A DNA stretch of 64,000 nucleotides from Actinopolymorpha pittospori (GTDB lineage: Bacteria; Actinomycetota; Actinomycetes; Propionibacteriales; Actinopolymorphaceae): positions 4,526,001 to 4,590,000 of the forward strand of contig NZ_JADBEM010000001.1 of assembly GCF_014873875.1 (NCBI RefSeq). The letters are read 5' to 3'. Position numbers and translations under genes: made by a program. Positions 16,205 to 24,770 of the stretch are shown piece after piece. The notes under the pieces are model-generated. The model did no database searches. It was not told the origin of the DNA and saw only the letters and a program-made list of their open reading frames with translations. Position 1 is the first letter of the stretch. Every line of letters starts with the position of its first letter.

Positions 16205-16930
16205 ATGTTCGGAGGGGACCTGGCCGAGGTGGGGGAGGCACTCGGCGACGCGTACCGGACCGCGCGGTCGGTCGGCAGCCGGTGGGTCGGCAGCGAGCAC
16301 CTGCTCCTGGCCCTGAGCCGTCGCGACGACGACCTCGGTGGCCTGCTGCGAGCCGCGGGAGTGACGCCCGAGCGGATCGAGGGCGTACTGGCCCGGCCCG
16401 GCATCCGGCCCGCGGCGATCGAGGCCGAGCGCGCCGCACTGGCCGTCCTCGGCGTTGAACTCGATGAGTTGCGGCGCCGCGCGGAGGCCGGACTGGGTGC
16501 CGGCGTCCTCGATCCCAGGCCCGGGCGGCCGCCGCTGCTTCCGTTCGGCGGTCGACGTGCCCGGGAGTGGGCGGCCCGCCGCCGGCCCCCGATCGGACCC
16601 GACGTCCAGGCGATCTACGAGGCGTCCCTGCGACTCGCCCTCGCCCGCCGCGAAACCCACCACCGGATCGAGCACCTCGCCCTCAGCATGCTCACCCTCG
16701 ACCAAGGGACGGCCTGGCTCCTCGACCAGGTGGGCGCCGACCGGACGCGCCTCGAGGCCGCCGTTCATCGCCGCTACCCGCTTCCGGTACGCAACGTCGT
16801 CCTCCGGCTCGACCGCCGGCTCGGGTGGCGGTCGCGGCGGCGGGACATCATCCGCAGGTTCGCCACCACCTCGGGCGCACCCGCGCTGGGGCCGATGTCG
16901 CTGACACTGGGTGATGGCCTGACGGCCTGA
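16205..16930 (+). CDS. Clp N-terminal (Clp_N) domain protein without ATPase
   Basis: A 241-residue cytosolic protein with two Clp_N-like helical repeats, around residues 8-85 (GSRWVGSEHLLLALSRRDDD) and 130-205 (HHRIEHLALSMLTLDQGTAWLL), as in the substrate/adaptor-binding N-domain of ClpC or ClpA, but with no AAA+ module. The linker (~95-130) is Arg/Pro-rich and the C-terminus basic. AAGGG precedes the ATG. It is coupled to the HTH gene 2 nt upstream. A role as a decoy, adaptor or ligand-sensing partner for the HTH protein is inference. Confidence 0.8.
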   Translation: MFGGDLAEVGEALGDAYRTARSVGSRWVGSEHLLLALSRRDDDLGGLLRAAGVTPERIEGVLARPGIRPAAIEAERAALAVLGVELDELRRRAEAGLGAGVLDPRPGRPPLLPFGGRRAREWAARRRPPIGPDVQAIYEASLRLALARRETHHRIEHLALSMLTLDQGTAWLLDQVGADRTRLEAAVHRRYPLPVRNVVLRLDRRLGWRSRRRDIIRRFATTSGAPALGPMSLTLGDGLTA

Positions 16931-16989
16931 CGGTCATCGGACGGTGTGGCCGTGGTGCGCCGTCTGGTCCGGTTTGGCACCATGGGCGG

Positions 16990-18672
16990 ATGCCGGTCCG
17001 CAGCAGACGACTCGTGACGGCGCGGGCCTGGTCGCTCGCGGTCCTCCTGTCACTGTCCACCGCGTGCGGGGTGAGTTCCGGCTCCTCCACCGACGAACCC
17101 GCTTCCGGCTCGACGAAACCGGGCCCCACCGCCTCCACTCCCGTGCCCACGGCGACACCCACGGCAAAGCCCACCGGCACCGCCTCCGCGGCGCTCCCGT
17201 GGGGTCCGACCCACGCCGAATGGCAGCGGGCCCAGGAGATCGTCGCCGGGATGAGCACGGAGGAGAAGGCTGGCCAGGTGATCGTCGCCGGCTACCAGGG
17301 CACCGAGGCTCCGCTCGCGTCGTTGCGGCGACACCACGTCGGCGGCGTCATCGTCATGGGCTACAACGTCACCTCCGCCGATCAGGTCCGCTCCGTCAAC
17401 GCGGCCTTGCACAAGGAGGCCGCGAGCCAGGGCCGGACCTGGCCGCTGCTGATCGGTGTCGATCAGGAAGGCGGCACGGTCGCGCGCGTCAAGGGGCCTT
17501 TGACGGAGTTCCCGACATACATGACTCTCGGCGCGGCGCGCGATCCCGAGGTGGCGAGGAAGGTCGCGCGCGCGAGCGGGCAGGAGTTGCGCGCACTGGG
17601 ATTCACGATGGTGTTCGCGCCCGACGCCGACGTGACGGCCGGACCGAGCGATCCGACCATCGGCAGCCGGTCGGCCGGTGGCGACCCCGCCCTGGTCACG
17701 AGCATCGTCAAGGGATCCTTGCGGGGATACACCGACGCCGGCATTCTCGCCGTACCCAAGCACTTTCCCGGCCACGGGAGCGTGCCTGCCGACAGTCATC
17801 TCAGCCTGCCGGTCCAGCACGCCTCGCTGTCGGAGTTGAAACAGCGTGACCTGGTGCCCTTCGCCGAGGCGGTCGAGTCGGGAGTGTCCGCGCTGATGGT
17901 CGCCCACATCGACGTCCGCGACGTCGATCCGGGCACTCCGTCCTCGGTGTCGGCGAGGATGATCCAGGATGTCCTGCGCGGGCAACTCGGTTTCCAGGGC
18001 GCGGTCGTCACCGACGCCCTGGAGATGGCCGGGGTCGCGGAGAAGTACGGCAGCGCCGAGGCCGGGGTTCGCGCGCTGCTGGCCGGGGCGGACATCCTGT
18101 TGATGCCGGCCATCGCCGCCGACACTCACGCGGCGATCCTGACGGCCCTGCGCACGGGTCGGCTGCCGGAGGCGCGCCTCGACGACGCGGCCGCGCGCTC
18201 GATCGCCCTGATGCTGCACGAGCAGGACGCGGGTGCCGCACCCTCGACCACGGTGCTCGGTGCGGCTGAGGCGACGTCGAACGCCGCGTCGCTGCGCGGG
18301 CTCACCGTGGTCTCCGGCGCCTGCGAGGGTGCCCTGGTGGGAAAGCGCATCACGATCGCGGGCGGGCGGACGCAGGACCGGGAGCGTCTCACCGAGGCGG
18401 CCCGCAAGGCCGGCCTCACCGTCGGAGCCGACGGCGACGTCGTGCGCCTGCTCAGCGCGGGTTCGAGCAGTGGTTCGGGTGACGTGGTGGTCGCGCTCGA
18501 CACGCCGTACGGCCTGGCGCGAAGCTCGGCGAGCACGGCGCGGATCGCGTTGTTCGGCCGGACCCAGGGTGCCTTCGCCGCGCTGGTCGACGTCCTCACC
18601 GGCAAGGCGCGTGGTGCTGGACGCCTTCCGGTGCACGTCGAGGGCCTCCCGTCGACACCGCACTGCGACTAG
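16990..18672 (+). CDS. GH3 family beta-N-acetylhexosaminidase-like lipoprotein (NagZ-type)
   Basis: An exported 560-residue glycoside hydrolase family 3 protein. The signal peptide ends in LSTAC with the lipidated C26, then a Ser/Thr/Pro linker. The catalytic domain has LIGVDQEGGTVARV, the NagZ-type KHFPGHGSVPADSHLSLPV loop (257-275, carrying the His/Asp acid-base dyad) and the nucleophile D342 in AVVTDALEMAGV. It probably removes N-acetylglucosamine from muropeptides or glycans outside the membrane, unlike cytosolic enterobacterial NagZ. The C-terminal ~150 residues resemble the second GH3 domain but lack clear motifs. The start has no strong ribosome-binding site. Confidence 0.88.
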   Translation: MPVRSRRLVTARAWSLAVLLSLSTACGVSSGSSTDEPASGSTKPGPTASTPVPTATPTAKPTGTASAALPWGPTHAEWQRAQEIVAGMSTEEKAGQVIVAGYQGTEAPLASLRRHHVGGVIVMGYNVTSADQVRSVNAALHKEAASQGRTWPLLIGVDQEGGTVARVKGPLTEFPTYMTLGAARDPEVARKVARASGQELRALGFTMVFAPDADVTAGPSDPTIGSRSAGGDPALVTSIVKGSLRGYTDAGILAVPKHFPGHGSVPADSHLSLPVQHASLSELKQRDLVPFAEAVESGVSALMVAHIDVRDVDPGTPSSVSARMIQDVLRGQLGFQGAVVTDALEMAGVAEKYGSAEAGVRALLAGADILLMPAIAADTHAAILTALRTGRLPEARLDDAAARSIALMLHEQDAGAAPSTTVLGAAEATSNAASLRGLTVVSGACEGALVGKRITIAGGRTQDRERLTEAARKAGLTVGADGDVVRLLSAGSSSGSGDVVVALDTPYGLARSSASTARIALFGRTQGAFAALVDVLTGKARGAGRLPVHVEGLPSTPHCD

Positions 18673-18689
18673 GGATCGAGTTCGCCTCG

Positions 18690-18998
18690 ATGACGTCCGA
18701 CCTCGGGTCGTCGGAGCCGGATCAGGCAGCGACCATACGACTCGACCCGGCGGTACTCGACGACTGGTGGAGCCAGGTCAGACCGTTCAGCGTGGTGATC
18801 GCCTCGCTCGACCTCCGGCGGGCGACGCTCGTCTCCGTCGACGAGTTCGCCCTCGTCGCGGGTTCGAGTGCTTTCGTCGAGCGGGCGGGCGGCAAACCGC
18901 TGCCGGAGGCGCGTGCTTCGTTCGCCGCGTACGCCGAGGACATGAAACGGGCGTCGCGGCATCTTCCCGAGGTCGCCGCGAAGTACGGCTGCGGGTGA
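18690..18998 (+). CDS. hypothetical protein, 102 residues
   Basis: A small soluble protein with no family I recognise. It follows the GH3 stop by 17 bp, has normal codon bias, no membrane segment or signal peptide, and a hydrophobic core (PFSVVIASLDLRRATLVSVDEFALVAG) followed by an amphipathic helical C-terminal half. Probably co-transcribed with the GH3 gene; a strong hairpin follows about 75 bp downstream. Confidence 0.6.
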   Translation: MTSDLGSSEPDQAATIRLDPAVLDDWWSQVRPFSVVIASLDLRRATLVSVDEFALVAGSSAFVERAGGKPLPEARASFAAYAEDMKRASRHLPEVAAKYGCG

Positions 18999-19071
18999 CC
19001 TTCCCCCGACGTTCCCCCGGACCTCGCGGAGGTGGAGGGCGTCCGACGAACAACCTCGACCTCCTGGGCTG

Positions 19072-19111
19072 GTGTCCGCGGGGCGAGGCCTTGGCCCCTC
19101 CCCGCGGACAC
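19072..19111. terminator. 12-bp perfect hairpin between convergent genes
   Basis: GTGTCCGCGGGG pairs perfectly with CCCCGCGGACAC across a 16-nt loop. It lies between the hypothetical gene and the ridA stop, so it can terminate both strands. No U-tract. Confidence 0.75.
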
Positions 19112-19121
19112 GCGTCGCCGC

Positions 19122-19502
19122 TCAGGAGCGGAGCGCCGCCACGACGTCGATCTCGACGAGGATGTTGTTGAGCGCCGAGCCGACCGTGGTGCGCACGGGG
19201 TAGGGCTGCTCGAGGAAGGACTCGTAGACCCGGTTGAACTCCGCGAAGTCGCCCAGGTCGGCGAGGTGCACGGTGGCCTTCACGACGTCGGCGAAGGTGA
19301 GGCCGCGCTCCGCGAGGACGGCCGCGACGTTGCGCATGACCTGTGCGGTCTGCTCCGCGACGCCACCCTCGACGAGCAGACCGGTGCTCGGGTCGGCCGG
19401 GCCGAAGCCCGCGGTGTAGAGGAAGCCGTTGGCGACGATGCCCTGGGAGTAGGCGCCTGCCGGCCGGGGTGCCTTGTCGGTCTGGATAACTTCCTTGGCC
19501 AT
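19122..19502 (-). CDS. ridA: RidA family enamine/imine deaminase
   Basis: A 126-residue RidA (YjgF/YER057c) protein, which hydrolyses reactive enamine/imine intermediates from PLP enzymes such as threonine dehydratase. Seen: PRPAGAYSQGIVANGFLYTAGF at the N-terminus, a TAQVMRNVAAVL helix, and FLEQPYPVRTTVGSALNNILVEIDVVA, where the Arg contacts the carboxylate. The ATG at 19502 has GGAAGGGG seven nt upstream and gives the family length; an upstream in-frame start at 19544 is less likely. It follows the methyltransferase gene on the same strand by 47 bp. Confidence 0.9.
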   Translation of the reverse strand: MAKEVIQTDKAPRPAGAYSQGIVANGFLYTAGFGPADPSTGLLVEGGVAEQTAQVMRNVAAVLAERGLTFADVVKATVHLADLGDFAEFNRVYESFLEQPYPVRTTVGSALNNILVEIDVVAALRS

Positions 19503-19549
19503 CTGTGGGCCCCTTCCGCGACGTCCGGACACAAGTGCTGACACGAGTG

Positions 19550-20860
19550 CTATCGGTCTGTGACCCTAACCGGTCCGGTGGGCCCGGCCGCGAGTGAGTC
19601 TCCGCCCTGATCGGTCGGGCCGGCCGGCATCGGCTGGACGAGAAGGGCGAGGGTGGAGTCCGCCGTACGGGTGACGACCAGGGTCGCCGCGGCGCGCCCC
19701 CGCGGCGCGAGTCGCTTGCGGAGGACCTCGGGTTCGACCTCGACGCCGCGCTTCTTCACCGTCAGGATGCCGACGTCACGCGCCCGGAGGGCCCGCTTGA
19801 GCGCCTTGACGTCGTAGGGGAGTACCTCCTCCACGCGGTACGCCGTCGCGAACGGCGTCGCGACCCACCGGTCGGAGGTGAGGTAGGCGATCTTCGGATG
19901 CAGCAGCGCACCCTCGACCAGCGGTGCGACCGCGGTGACCAGGCCGGCCCGGATCACCGCGCCGTCGGGCTCGTACAGGTAGCCCAGCGGAGGGCCGACC
20001 GGTGCCTCGCCCGGGTCGTCGGCGTCGGTCAGGCTGGCCCCGGAGGGCAGGACCGTCGCCCGCCGGCGTACTCCGTGCCCACCCGCTCCGGTATTGGTCC
20101 GCAGGTCACCCGACCACAGGGCGGCCTCCTTCACCTCGCGCCCCTCGCTGATCCACTCGGCCTCGACCTGCGGGGGTAGGAACCGGTGGGGGATGATCGG
20201 CGCCGTCTTGACGCACGCGGTACCGGTGAGGAGTTCCTCGACGAAGGACCAGGGCGGGGAGTAGTCGGCGGGATCGAAGACGCGGCCGCGGCCGGAACGG
20301 CGCGCCGGGTCGGCGACCGCCACGGCGTACGGCGTCCGGTCGAAGGTGGTCACGTCGGCCACCTCGATCCGCGCAGGCCCGACCTGCCCGTCGTCGCCGG
20401 ACCCGAGCAAGGCGAGGTTGGCCCGGGCGATCTCCGCCGTCAACGGGTCCTTGTCGACGCCGGTGACGGCGAGGCCGGCGCGGGCGAGGGCACGCAGGTC
20501 GCCGCCGATCCCACAGCACAGATCACAGCACAGGGCGGTCGCCGCCCGCCGGGACTCCTCGCCGGTGTCGAGGGTGTCCCGGACACGTTGGGCCCGGTAC
20601 GCCGCGACCGCGGCGGTCGTGGCCTGCTCGAGCCCGTCCCGGGTGAAGAACATCTGGTCGGCCTCGGCGCCGAACTTGGCCCGTGCGCGCTGCCGCAGCG
20701 CCGCCTGGGTGAGAGCAGCGGTGACGAGGTCGCCCGGATGCCGCCGCCGCAGCCTGGTCGCGAGCGCGATCGCGTCCCGCTCGGCGTAGACCGCGCTGAC
20801 CTCGGCGAGCAGTTCGAGACCGGCGGGGCTGCGCAGTGCCCGAAACTCCTCGACGTCCAT
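19550..20860 (-). CDS. class I SAM-dependent methyltransferase with THUMP-like C-terminus
   Basis: A 436-residue protein. The N-terminal ~95 residues are helical; the Rossmann SAM-binding motif CDLCCGIGGDLRALARAGL is at ~110-128, followed by the acidic motif VTGVDKDPLTAEIARANLALLG; VADPARRSGRGR may be the substrate loop. The C-terminal third (KIAYLTSDRW, then ALKRALRARDVGILTVKKRGVEV) resembles the THUMP-like domain of actinobacterial methyltransferases, suggesting an RNA or nucleotide substrate. ATG at 20860 has GGAAGGAG ten nt upstream. Divergent from groES, upstream of ridA. Confidence 0.8.
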   Translation of the reverse strand: MDVEEFRALRSPAGLELLAEVSAVYAERDAIALATRLRRRHPGDLVTAALTQAALRQRARAKFGAEADQMFFTRDGLEQATTAAVAAYRAQRVRDTLDTGEESRRAATALCCDLCCGIGGDLRALARAGLAVTGVDKDPLTAEIARANLALLGSGDDGQVGPARIEVADVTTFDRTPYAVAVADPARRSGRGRVFDPADYSPPWSFVEELLTGTACVKTAPIIPHRFLPPQVEAEWISEGREVKEAALWSGDLRTNTGAGGHGVRRRATVLPSGASLTDADDPGEAPVGPPLGYLYEPDGAVIRAGLVTAVAPLVEGALLHPKIAYLTSDRWVATPFATAYRVEEVLPYDVKALKRALRARDVGILTVKKRGVEVEPEVLRKRLAPRGRAAATLVVTRTADSTLALLVQPMPAGPTDQGGDSLAAGPTGPVRVTDR

Positions 20861-20961
20861 CGCGCGGGCTCTCCTTCCGCCGCCGGAGCGGTCCAGGCGT
20901 TGATCCTTGGCGACAGCGTCAAGATCGTCTTTCGCCACTGGGCACATTCTGGCCGACCCGC

Positions 20962-20988
20962 CTGGCACTCGGGTTGACCGAGTGCTAA
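20962..20988. promoter_or_regulatory. CIRCE operator 1 (HrcA site) upstream of groES
   Basis: CTGGCACTC-N9-GAGTGCTAA matches the HrcA operator TTAGCACTC-N9-GAGTGCTAA at 16 of 18 half-site positions. It contains the -35 box, so HrcA binding would block RNA polymerase. Confidence 0.92.
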
Positions 20989-21003
20989 GCAACCGCCTAG
21001 ATT
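20974..21003 (+). promoter_or_regulatory. groESL promoter
   Basis: -35 TTGACC (20974-20979) and -10 TAGATT (20998-21003) with an 18-nt spacer. Transcription should start near 21010, within the second operator. Confidence 0.8.
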
Positions 21004-21008
21004 CGTCA

Positions 21009-21035
21009 CTGGCACTCTCGACCTTAGGGTGCCAG
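21009..21035. promoter_or_regulatory. CIRCE operator 2 upstream of groES
   Basis: CTGGCACTC-N9-GGGTGCCAG, a second and more degenerate HrcA-type inverted repeat (8 of 9 pairs) starting about 20 bp after the first and covering the predicted transcription start. Confidence 0.8.
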
Positions 21036-21141
21036 CGCAACAGCCCGCGACGAGGCGGCCGGCACCGCGACGACGGCGCGCCCGAGTCGCACCACAGGTG
21101 AGCACATCACCGCGACATCCCGTGAAGGGGGAGGTCAGGAA

Positions 21142-21438
21142 GTGTCGGTCTCCATCAAGCCGCTCGAGGACCGCATCGTCATCAAGCCGCTCGACGCCGA
21201 AGAGACAACGGCGTCGGGGCTGGTGATTCCCGACACCGCGAAGGAGAAGCCCCAGGAGGGCGAAGTCGTCGCGGTCGGGCCGGGTCGCATCGACGACAAC
21301 GGCAACCGGGTCCCGCTCGACGTGAGCGTCGGCAACAAGGTGATCTTCAGCAAGTACGGCGGCACCGAGGTGAAGTACAGCGGCGAGGACTACCTCATCC
21401 TCTCCGCCCGCGACGTCCTCGCCGTCGTCGAGAAGTAA
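21142..21438 (+). CDS. groES: co-chaperonin GroES
   Basis: The 98-residue heptameric lid of the GroEL folding cage. The sequence IKPLEDRIVIKPLDAEETTASG, the mobile loop, SGLVIPDTAKEKPQEGEVVAVGPG and GEDYLILSARDVLAVVEK are all standard. GTG start with GGAGG and AGGA upstream. Heat-shock control by HrcA is evident from two CIRCE sites; hrcA itself is not in this window. groEL follows after a 215-bp gap. Confidence 0.97.
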   Translation: MSVSIKPLEDRIVIKPLDAEETTASGLVIPDTAKEKPQEGEVVAVGPGRIDDNGNRVPLDVSVGNKVIFSKYGGTEVKYSGEDYLILSARDVLAVVEK

Positions 21439-21653
21439 GAGCCATCCGGCAGGAGGGTGTTCGTTGCGCGCGGAACGTGCGCGCAGGAGCACTCTGCGTA
21501 GGTGCGCCCGGAAACCCTCCTGCCGTCCGCTCACGATGCTCCCGGTCCGATCCCGGAGCCTCACGCAGCCATTGATCTGACGACTGGCACCACCCCGGTG
21601 GCCACCACCTTGGCCTGGGCTCCGGGTGGCGTCGTGGAAGGACATTTACACCT

Positions 21654-23273
21654 ATGCCGAAGATCCTGGAGTTCGACGAGAACGCCCGGCGCGCGCTGGA
21701 GCGCGGCGTCGACGCTCTCGCGAACACCGTGAAGGTCACGCTGGGCCCGAAGGGCCGCAACGTCGTCATCGACAAGAAGTGGGGCGCCCCCACCATCACC
21801 AACGATGGTGTGACGGTGGCCCGCGAGGTCGAGCTCGACGACCCGTTCGAGAACCTCGGCGCCCAGCTCGTGAAGGAAGTCGCCACCAAGACCAACGACA
21901 TCGCCGGTGACGGCACCACCACGGCGACGGTGCTCGCCCAGGCGATGGTGCACGTCGGTCTGCGCGCGGTCGCCGCTGGCGCCAACCCGATGTCCCTGAA
22001 GAAGGGCATCGACGCGGCTGTCGAGGCCATCAACGCGACCCTGCTCGCGCAGGCGAAGGCCGTCGACACCCGGGACGAGATGGCCCACGTGGCCACGATC
22101 TCGGCCCAGGACGCCCAGATCGGCCAGCTGATCGCCGAGGCGTTCGACAAGGTCGGCAAGGACGGTGTCATCACCGTCGAGGAGTCCAACACTCTCGGCA
22201 CCGAGCTCGAGCTCACCGAGGGCATGCAGTTCGACAAGGGCTTCATCTCGCCGAACTTCGTGACCGACGTCGAGCGGCAGGAAGCGGTCCTCGACGACCC
22301 CTACATCCTGATCCACCAGGGCAAGATCTCCTCGATGGCCGACCTGCTCCCGCTGCTGGAGAAGGTCGTCCAGGCGAGCAAGCCGCTGGTGATCATCGCC
22401 GAGGACGTCGAGGGTGAGGCGCTCGCCACCCTCGTCGTGAACAAGATCCGCGGCATCTTCAACTCGGTGGCCGTCAAGGCTCCCGGGTTCGGTGACCGCC
22501 GCAAGTCCATGCTCGAGGACCTCGCCGCCCTGACCGGTGGCCAGGTCGTCGCGCCCGAGGTCGGCCTCAAGCTCGACCAGGTGGGCCTGGAGGTCCTCGG
22601 TACCGCTCGCCGCGTCACCGTCACCAAGGACGACACCACCGTCATCGACGGTGGCGGCTCCGCGGACGACGTTGCGGCTCGCGTCTCGCAGATCAAGACC
22701 GAGATCGAGAACACCGACTCCGACTGGGACCGCGAGAAGCTGCAGGAGCGGCTCGCGAAGCTCGCCGGCGGCGTCTGCGTGATCAAGGTCGGCGCGGCCA
22801 CCGAGGTCGAGCTCAAGGAGAAGAAGCACCGCATCGAGGACGCCGTTTCGGCGACTCGCGCGGCGATCGAGGAGGGCATCGTCACCGGTGGTGGCGCCGC
22901 TCTCGTGCACGCCGCCGCTGGCCTCGACTCCTCGTCGGTGACCGGTGACGAGAAGGTCGGCTACGAGCTGGTCGGTCTCGCCGTCCGCGAGCCGCTGCGC
23001 TGGATCGCCGAGAACGCCGGCGCCCAGGGCTACGTCGTCGTGGAGAAGGTCCGCGAGAACGGCCCGGGCAAGGGCTACAACGCCGCCACCGGCGAGTACG
23101 GCGACCTGGCCGCCCAGGGCGTCATCGACCCGGTGAAGGTGACCCGCTCCGCGCTGTCCAACGCGGCGTCGATCGCGGCGATGCTTCTCACCACCGAGAC
23201 GCTCGTCGTCGACAAGCCGGAGGAGGCCGAGGAGCCCGCCGGTCAGGGCCACGGCCACGGCCACGGTCACTGA
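21654..23273 (+). CDS. groEL: chaperonin GroEL, GroEL1 type
   Basis: A 539-residue 60-kDa chaperonin (ATP-binding GDGTTTATVLAQ, catalytic Asp region, GGGAALVHAA). The C-terminus is GQGHGHGHGH instead of the usual GGM repeats. His-rich tails mark the groES-linked GroEL1 paralogue of actinobacteria, in which a second GroEL with a normal tail is usually encoded elsewhere and is the essential housekeeping copy. ATG has GGAAGGAC upstream. A strong terminator follows. The tail may bind metal or give a specialised client range; that is inference. Confidence 0.96.
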   Translation: MPKILEFDENARRALERGVDALANTVKVTLGPKGRNVVIDKKWGAPTITNDGVTVAREVELDDPFENLGAQLVKEVATKTNDIAGDGTTTATVLAQAMVHVGLRAVAAGANPMSLKKGIDAAVEAINATLLAQAKAVDTRDEMAHVATISAQDAQIGQLIAEAFDKVGKDGVITVEESNTLGTELELTEGMQFDKGFISPNFVTDVERQEAVLDDPYILIHQGKISSMADLLPLLEKVVQASKPLVIIAEDVEGEALATLVVNKIRGIFNSVAVKAPGFGDRRKSMLEDLAALTGGQVVAPEVGLKLDQVGLEVLGTARRVTVTKDDTTVIDGGGSADDVAARVSQIKTEIENTDSDWDREKLQERLAKLAGGVCVIKVGAATEVELKEKKHRIEDAVSATRAAIEEGIVTGGGAALVHAAAGLDSSSVTGDEKVGYELVGLAVREPLRWIAENAGAQGYVVVEKVRENGPGKGYNAATGEYGDLAAQGVIDPVKVTRSALSNAASIAAMLLTTETLVVDKPEEAEEPAGQGHGHGHGH

Positions 23274-23311
23274 GCGACACCCTCGTGCGTCCGCGTGACG
23301 CGCAGGCATGA

Positions 23312-23351
23312 CGAAGGGCTCGGATCCTCCTTCGAGGAGCCGAGCCCTTCG
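23312..23351 (+). terminator. strong hairpin after groEL
   Basis: CGAAGGGCTCGG pairs with CCGAGCCCTTCG (12 bp); an inner CTCC/GGAG stem closes a TTCG-type loop, and GCCTTTCG follows. Lies 38 nt after the groEL stop. Confidence 0.88.
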
Positions 23352-23409
23352 GCCTTTCGTGTGACCGGTCAGGTCGTTGCTGGTGTCATGGGTGCGTGTC
23401 CGCGCGGCC

Positions 23410-24768
23410 CTACCGCGGGTACACGCCGGGCAGGGTGAGGGGCGGACCCGGGTCGTCGTTCGGGTGGATGTCGCTGGCGCGTTCGCAGCGTCCGTTCAGC
23501 CCGCACCTGACCAGCGTCCTCGCCTGGTCCTCGCCGCCGCTCTCGACGAAGAGCAACGCCCCGTCCGGTTCGACCGCGTACAGCGTCATCCCGCTCGACC
23601 GGTCGCCCAGGATGACCACGGTCTGTCCGGTCCCCGCGTCCAGGATCTCCTCGCGGTTCTTGCTGGCGTTTCGTCCGCTCACGTAACGCCCCTCGTAGGA
23701 GAACGCCCAGGGATCCACGGCGCAGTTCTCCCAGGCGAGACGGCCTCTGTCGGTGTCGAACATGGCCATACATCCCTTTCCGGGGCCGTCGGGTCTGGTC
23801 CGCTGGAGGATCCGGCGGGTGCCGTCGGTGCCCTCCGGTCGCGACGTCCCCGACTCGCTGGTGAGCGTGTTGTTCCGGACGTTCCAGCGCAGCGTCCTAC
23901 TTGGTTCGCTCCAGACCGTGCTCTCGGACAGGACCACCGCGTCGCCGATGAAGCCCACCGCTATCGGGTAGACGACATCGATCTGCCGGCGGTTCAGCTC
24001 CCGTCCGGTCGCGGCGTCCACGACCACGGCGGAGAGTGGATCGTCCTCGGTGGCGCCCTCCTCCGTCCAGGCGACCATGCGGCCGTCCGCCGAGACGACG
24101 GGGACGTCGACGATGTCCGCCTTCAGGGTCCGGATCACCATGCCGTCGGACCGGATGAGGTGGTTCGCATACGTTTGTGGCCCGATCGCACAGCACGCGA
24201 CGTTGACGACGTATCCGCTCGACGTCTCGACGAAGTAGACGAACGACGCGTCGGTGAGCCCCGGGACCGGAACCTCGCGGTCACCGTCGTGGATCACGCC
24301 GTCCGCGAACCACGGAACCTTCGGGTCGGCGCCTCGCGGCAGTTTGGTGTAGTCGACGTCGATCACGACCGGGAGCTTCGGCGCCGGGGGTGCCGGTGGG
24401 CTCGCCGTGTGGCTCGGTGTGTTGGGCGGGGTCGTCCGGGCGGGCGGATGTGGGCTCTTCTGCGGGACCGTCGTCGTCGCCCGCGGAGTCGGGGTCGTCG
24501 TGGGGGTCGGTGTGGGGCTCTCGGTCCGGGCCGGAGCGGTGCCGGCGGGTTCTACCGGCGTGTGCCGGCCGTCCGCGCCGATCTGCTGGACGCCCAACGG
24601 AACCCCCACGGCCAGGGCGGCCGCGCAGGCGACGGCGGCGGTGACCCGGCGGATGGTCCGAACCTTGCGGCCCCGCCTGTACGCCTCCTCGGCGAGGCGG
24701 CGGCTGGTGTCGACCTGGCCAGCCTGGCGGTGCAGTGAGGTCGTGATGAGTTCTTCGAAGTCAGGCAT
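23410..24768 (-). CDS. membrane-anchored extracytoplasmic protein cotranscribed with a sigma factor
   Basis: A 452-residue protein with a ~38-residue cytosolic N-terminus, a single membrane helix (VTAAVACAAALAVGVPLGV, ~42-60), a Pro/Thr-rich linker (~68-125) and a ~320-residue outer domain with repeated W/D-rich strand pairs that look like a beta-propeller (for example MVAWTEEG, LVRCGLNGRCE). It starts 2 nt after the sigma factor stop, so the pair is an operon. The cytosolic segment lacks a clear ZAS anti-sigma motif, so regulation of the sigma factor is only suggested by context. No known family is recognised for the outer domain. Confidence 0.75.
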   Translation of the reverse strand: MPDFEELITTSLHRQAGQVDTSRRLAEEAYRRGRKVRTIRRVTAAVACAAALAVGVPLGVQQIGADGRHTPVEPAGTAPARTESPTPTPTTTPTPRATTTVPQKSPHPPARTTPPNTPSHTASPPAPPAPKLPVVIDVDYTKLPRGADPKVPWFADGVIHDGDREVPVPGLTDASFVYFVETSSGYVVNVACCAIGPQTYANHLIRSDGMVIRTLKADIVDVPVVSADGRMVAWTEEGATEDDPLSAVVVDAATGRELNRRQIDVVYPIAVGFIGDAVVLSESTVWSEPSRTLRWNVRNNTLTSESGTSRPEGTDGTRRILQRTRPDGPGKGCMAMFDTDRGRLAWENCAVDPWAFSYEGRYVSGRNASKNREEILDAGTGQTVVILGDRSSGMTLYAVEPDGALLFVESGGEDQARTLVRCGLNGRCERASDIHPNDDPGPPLTLPGVYPR

Positions 24769-24770
24769 CG

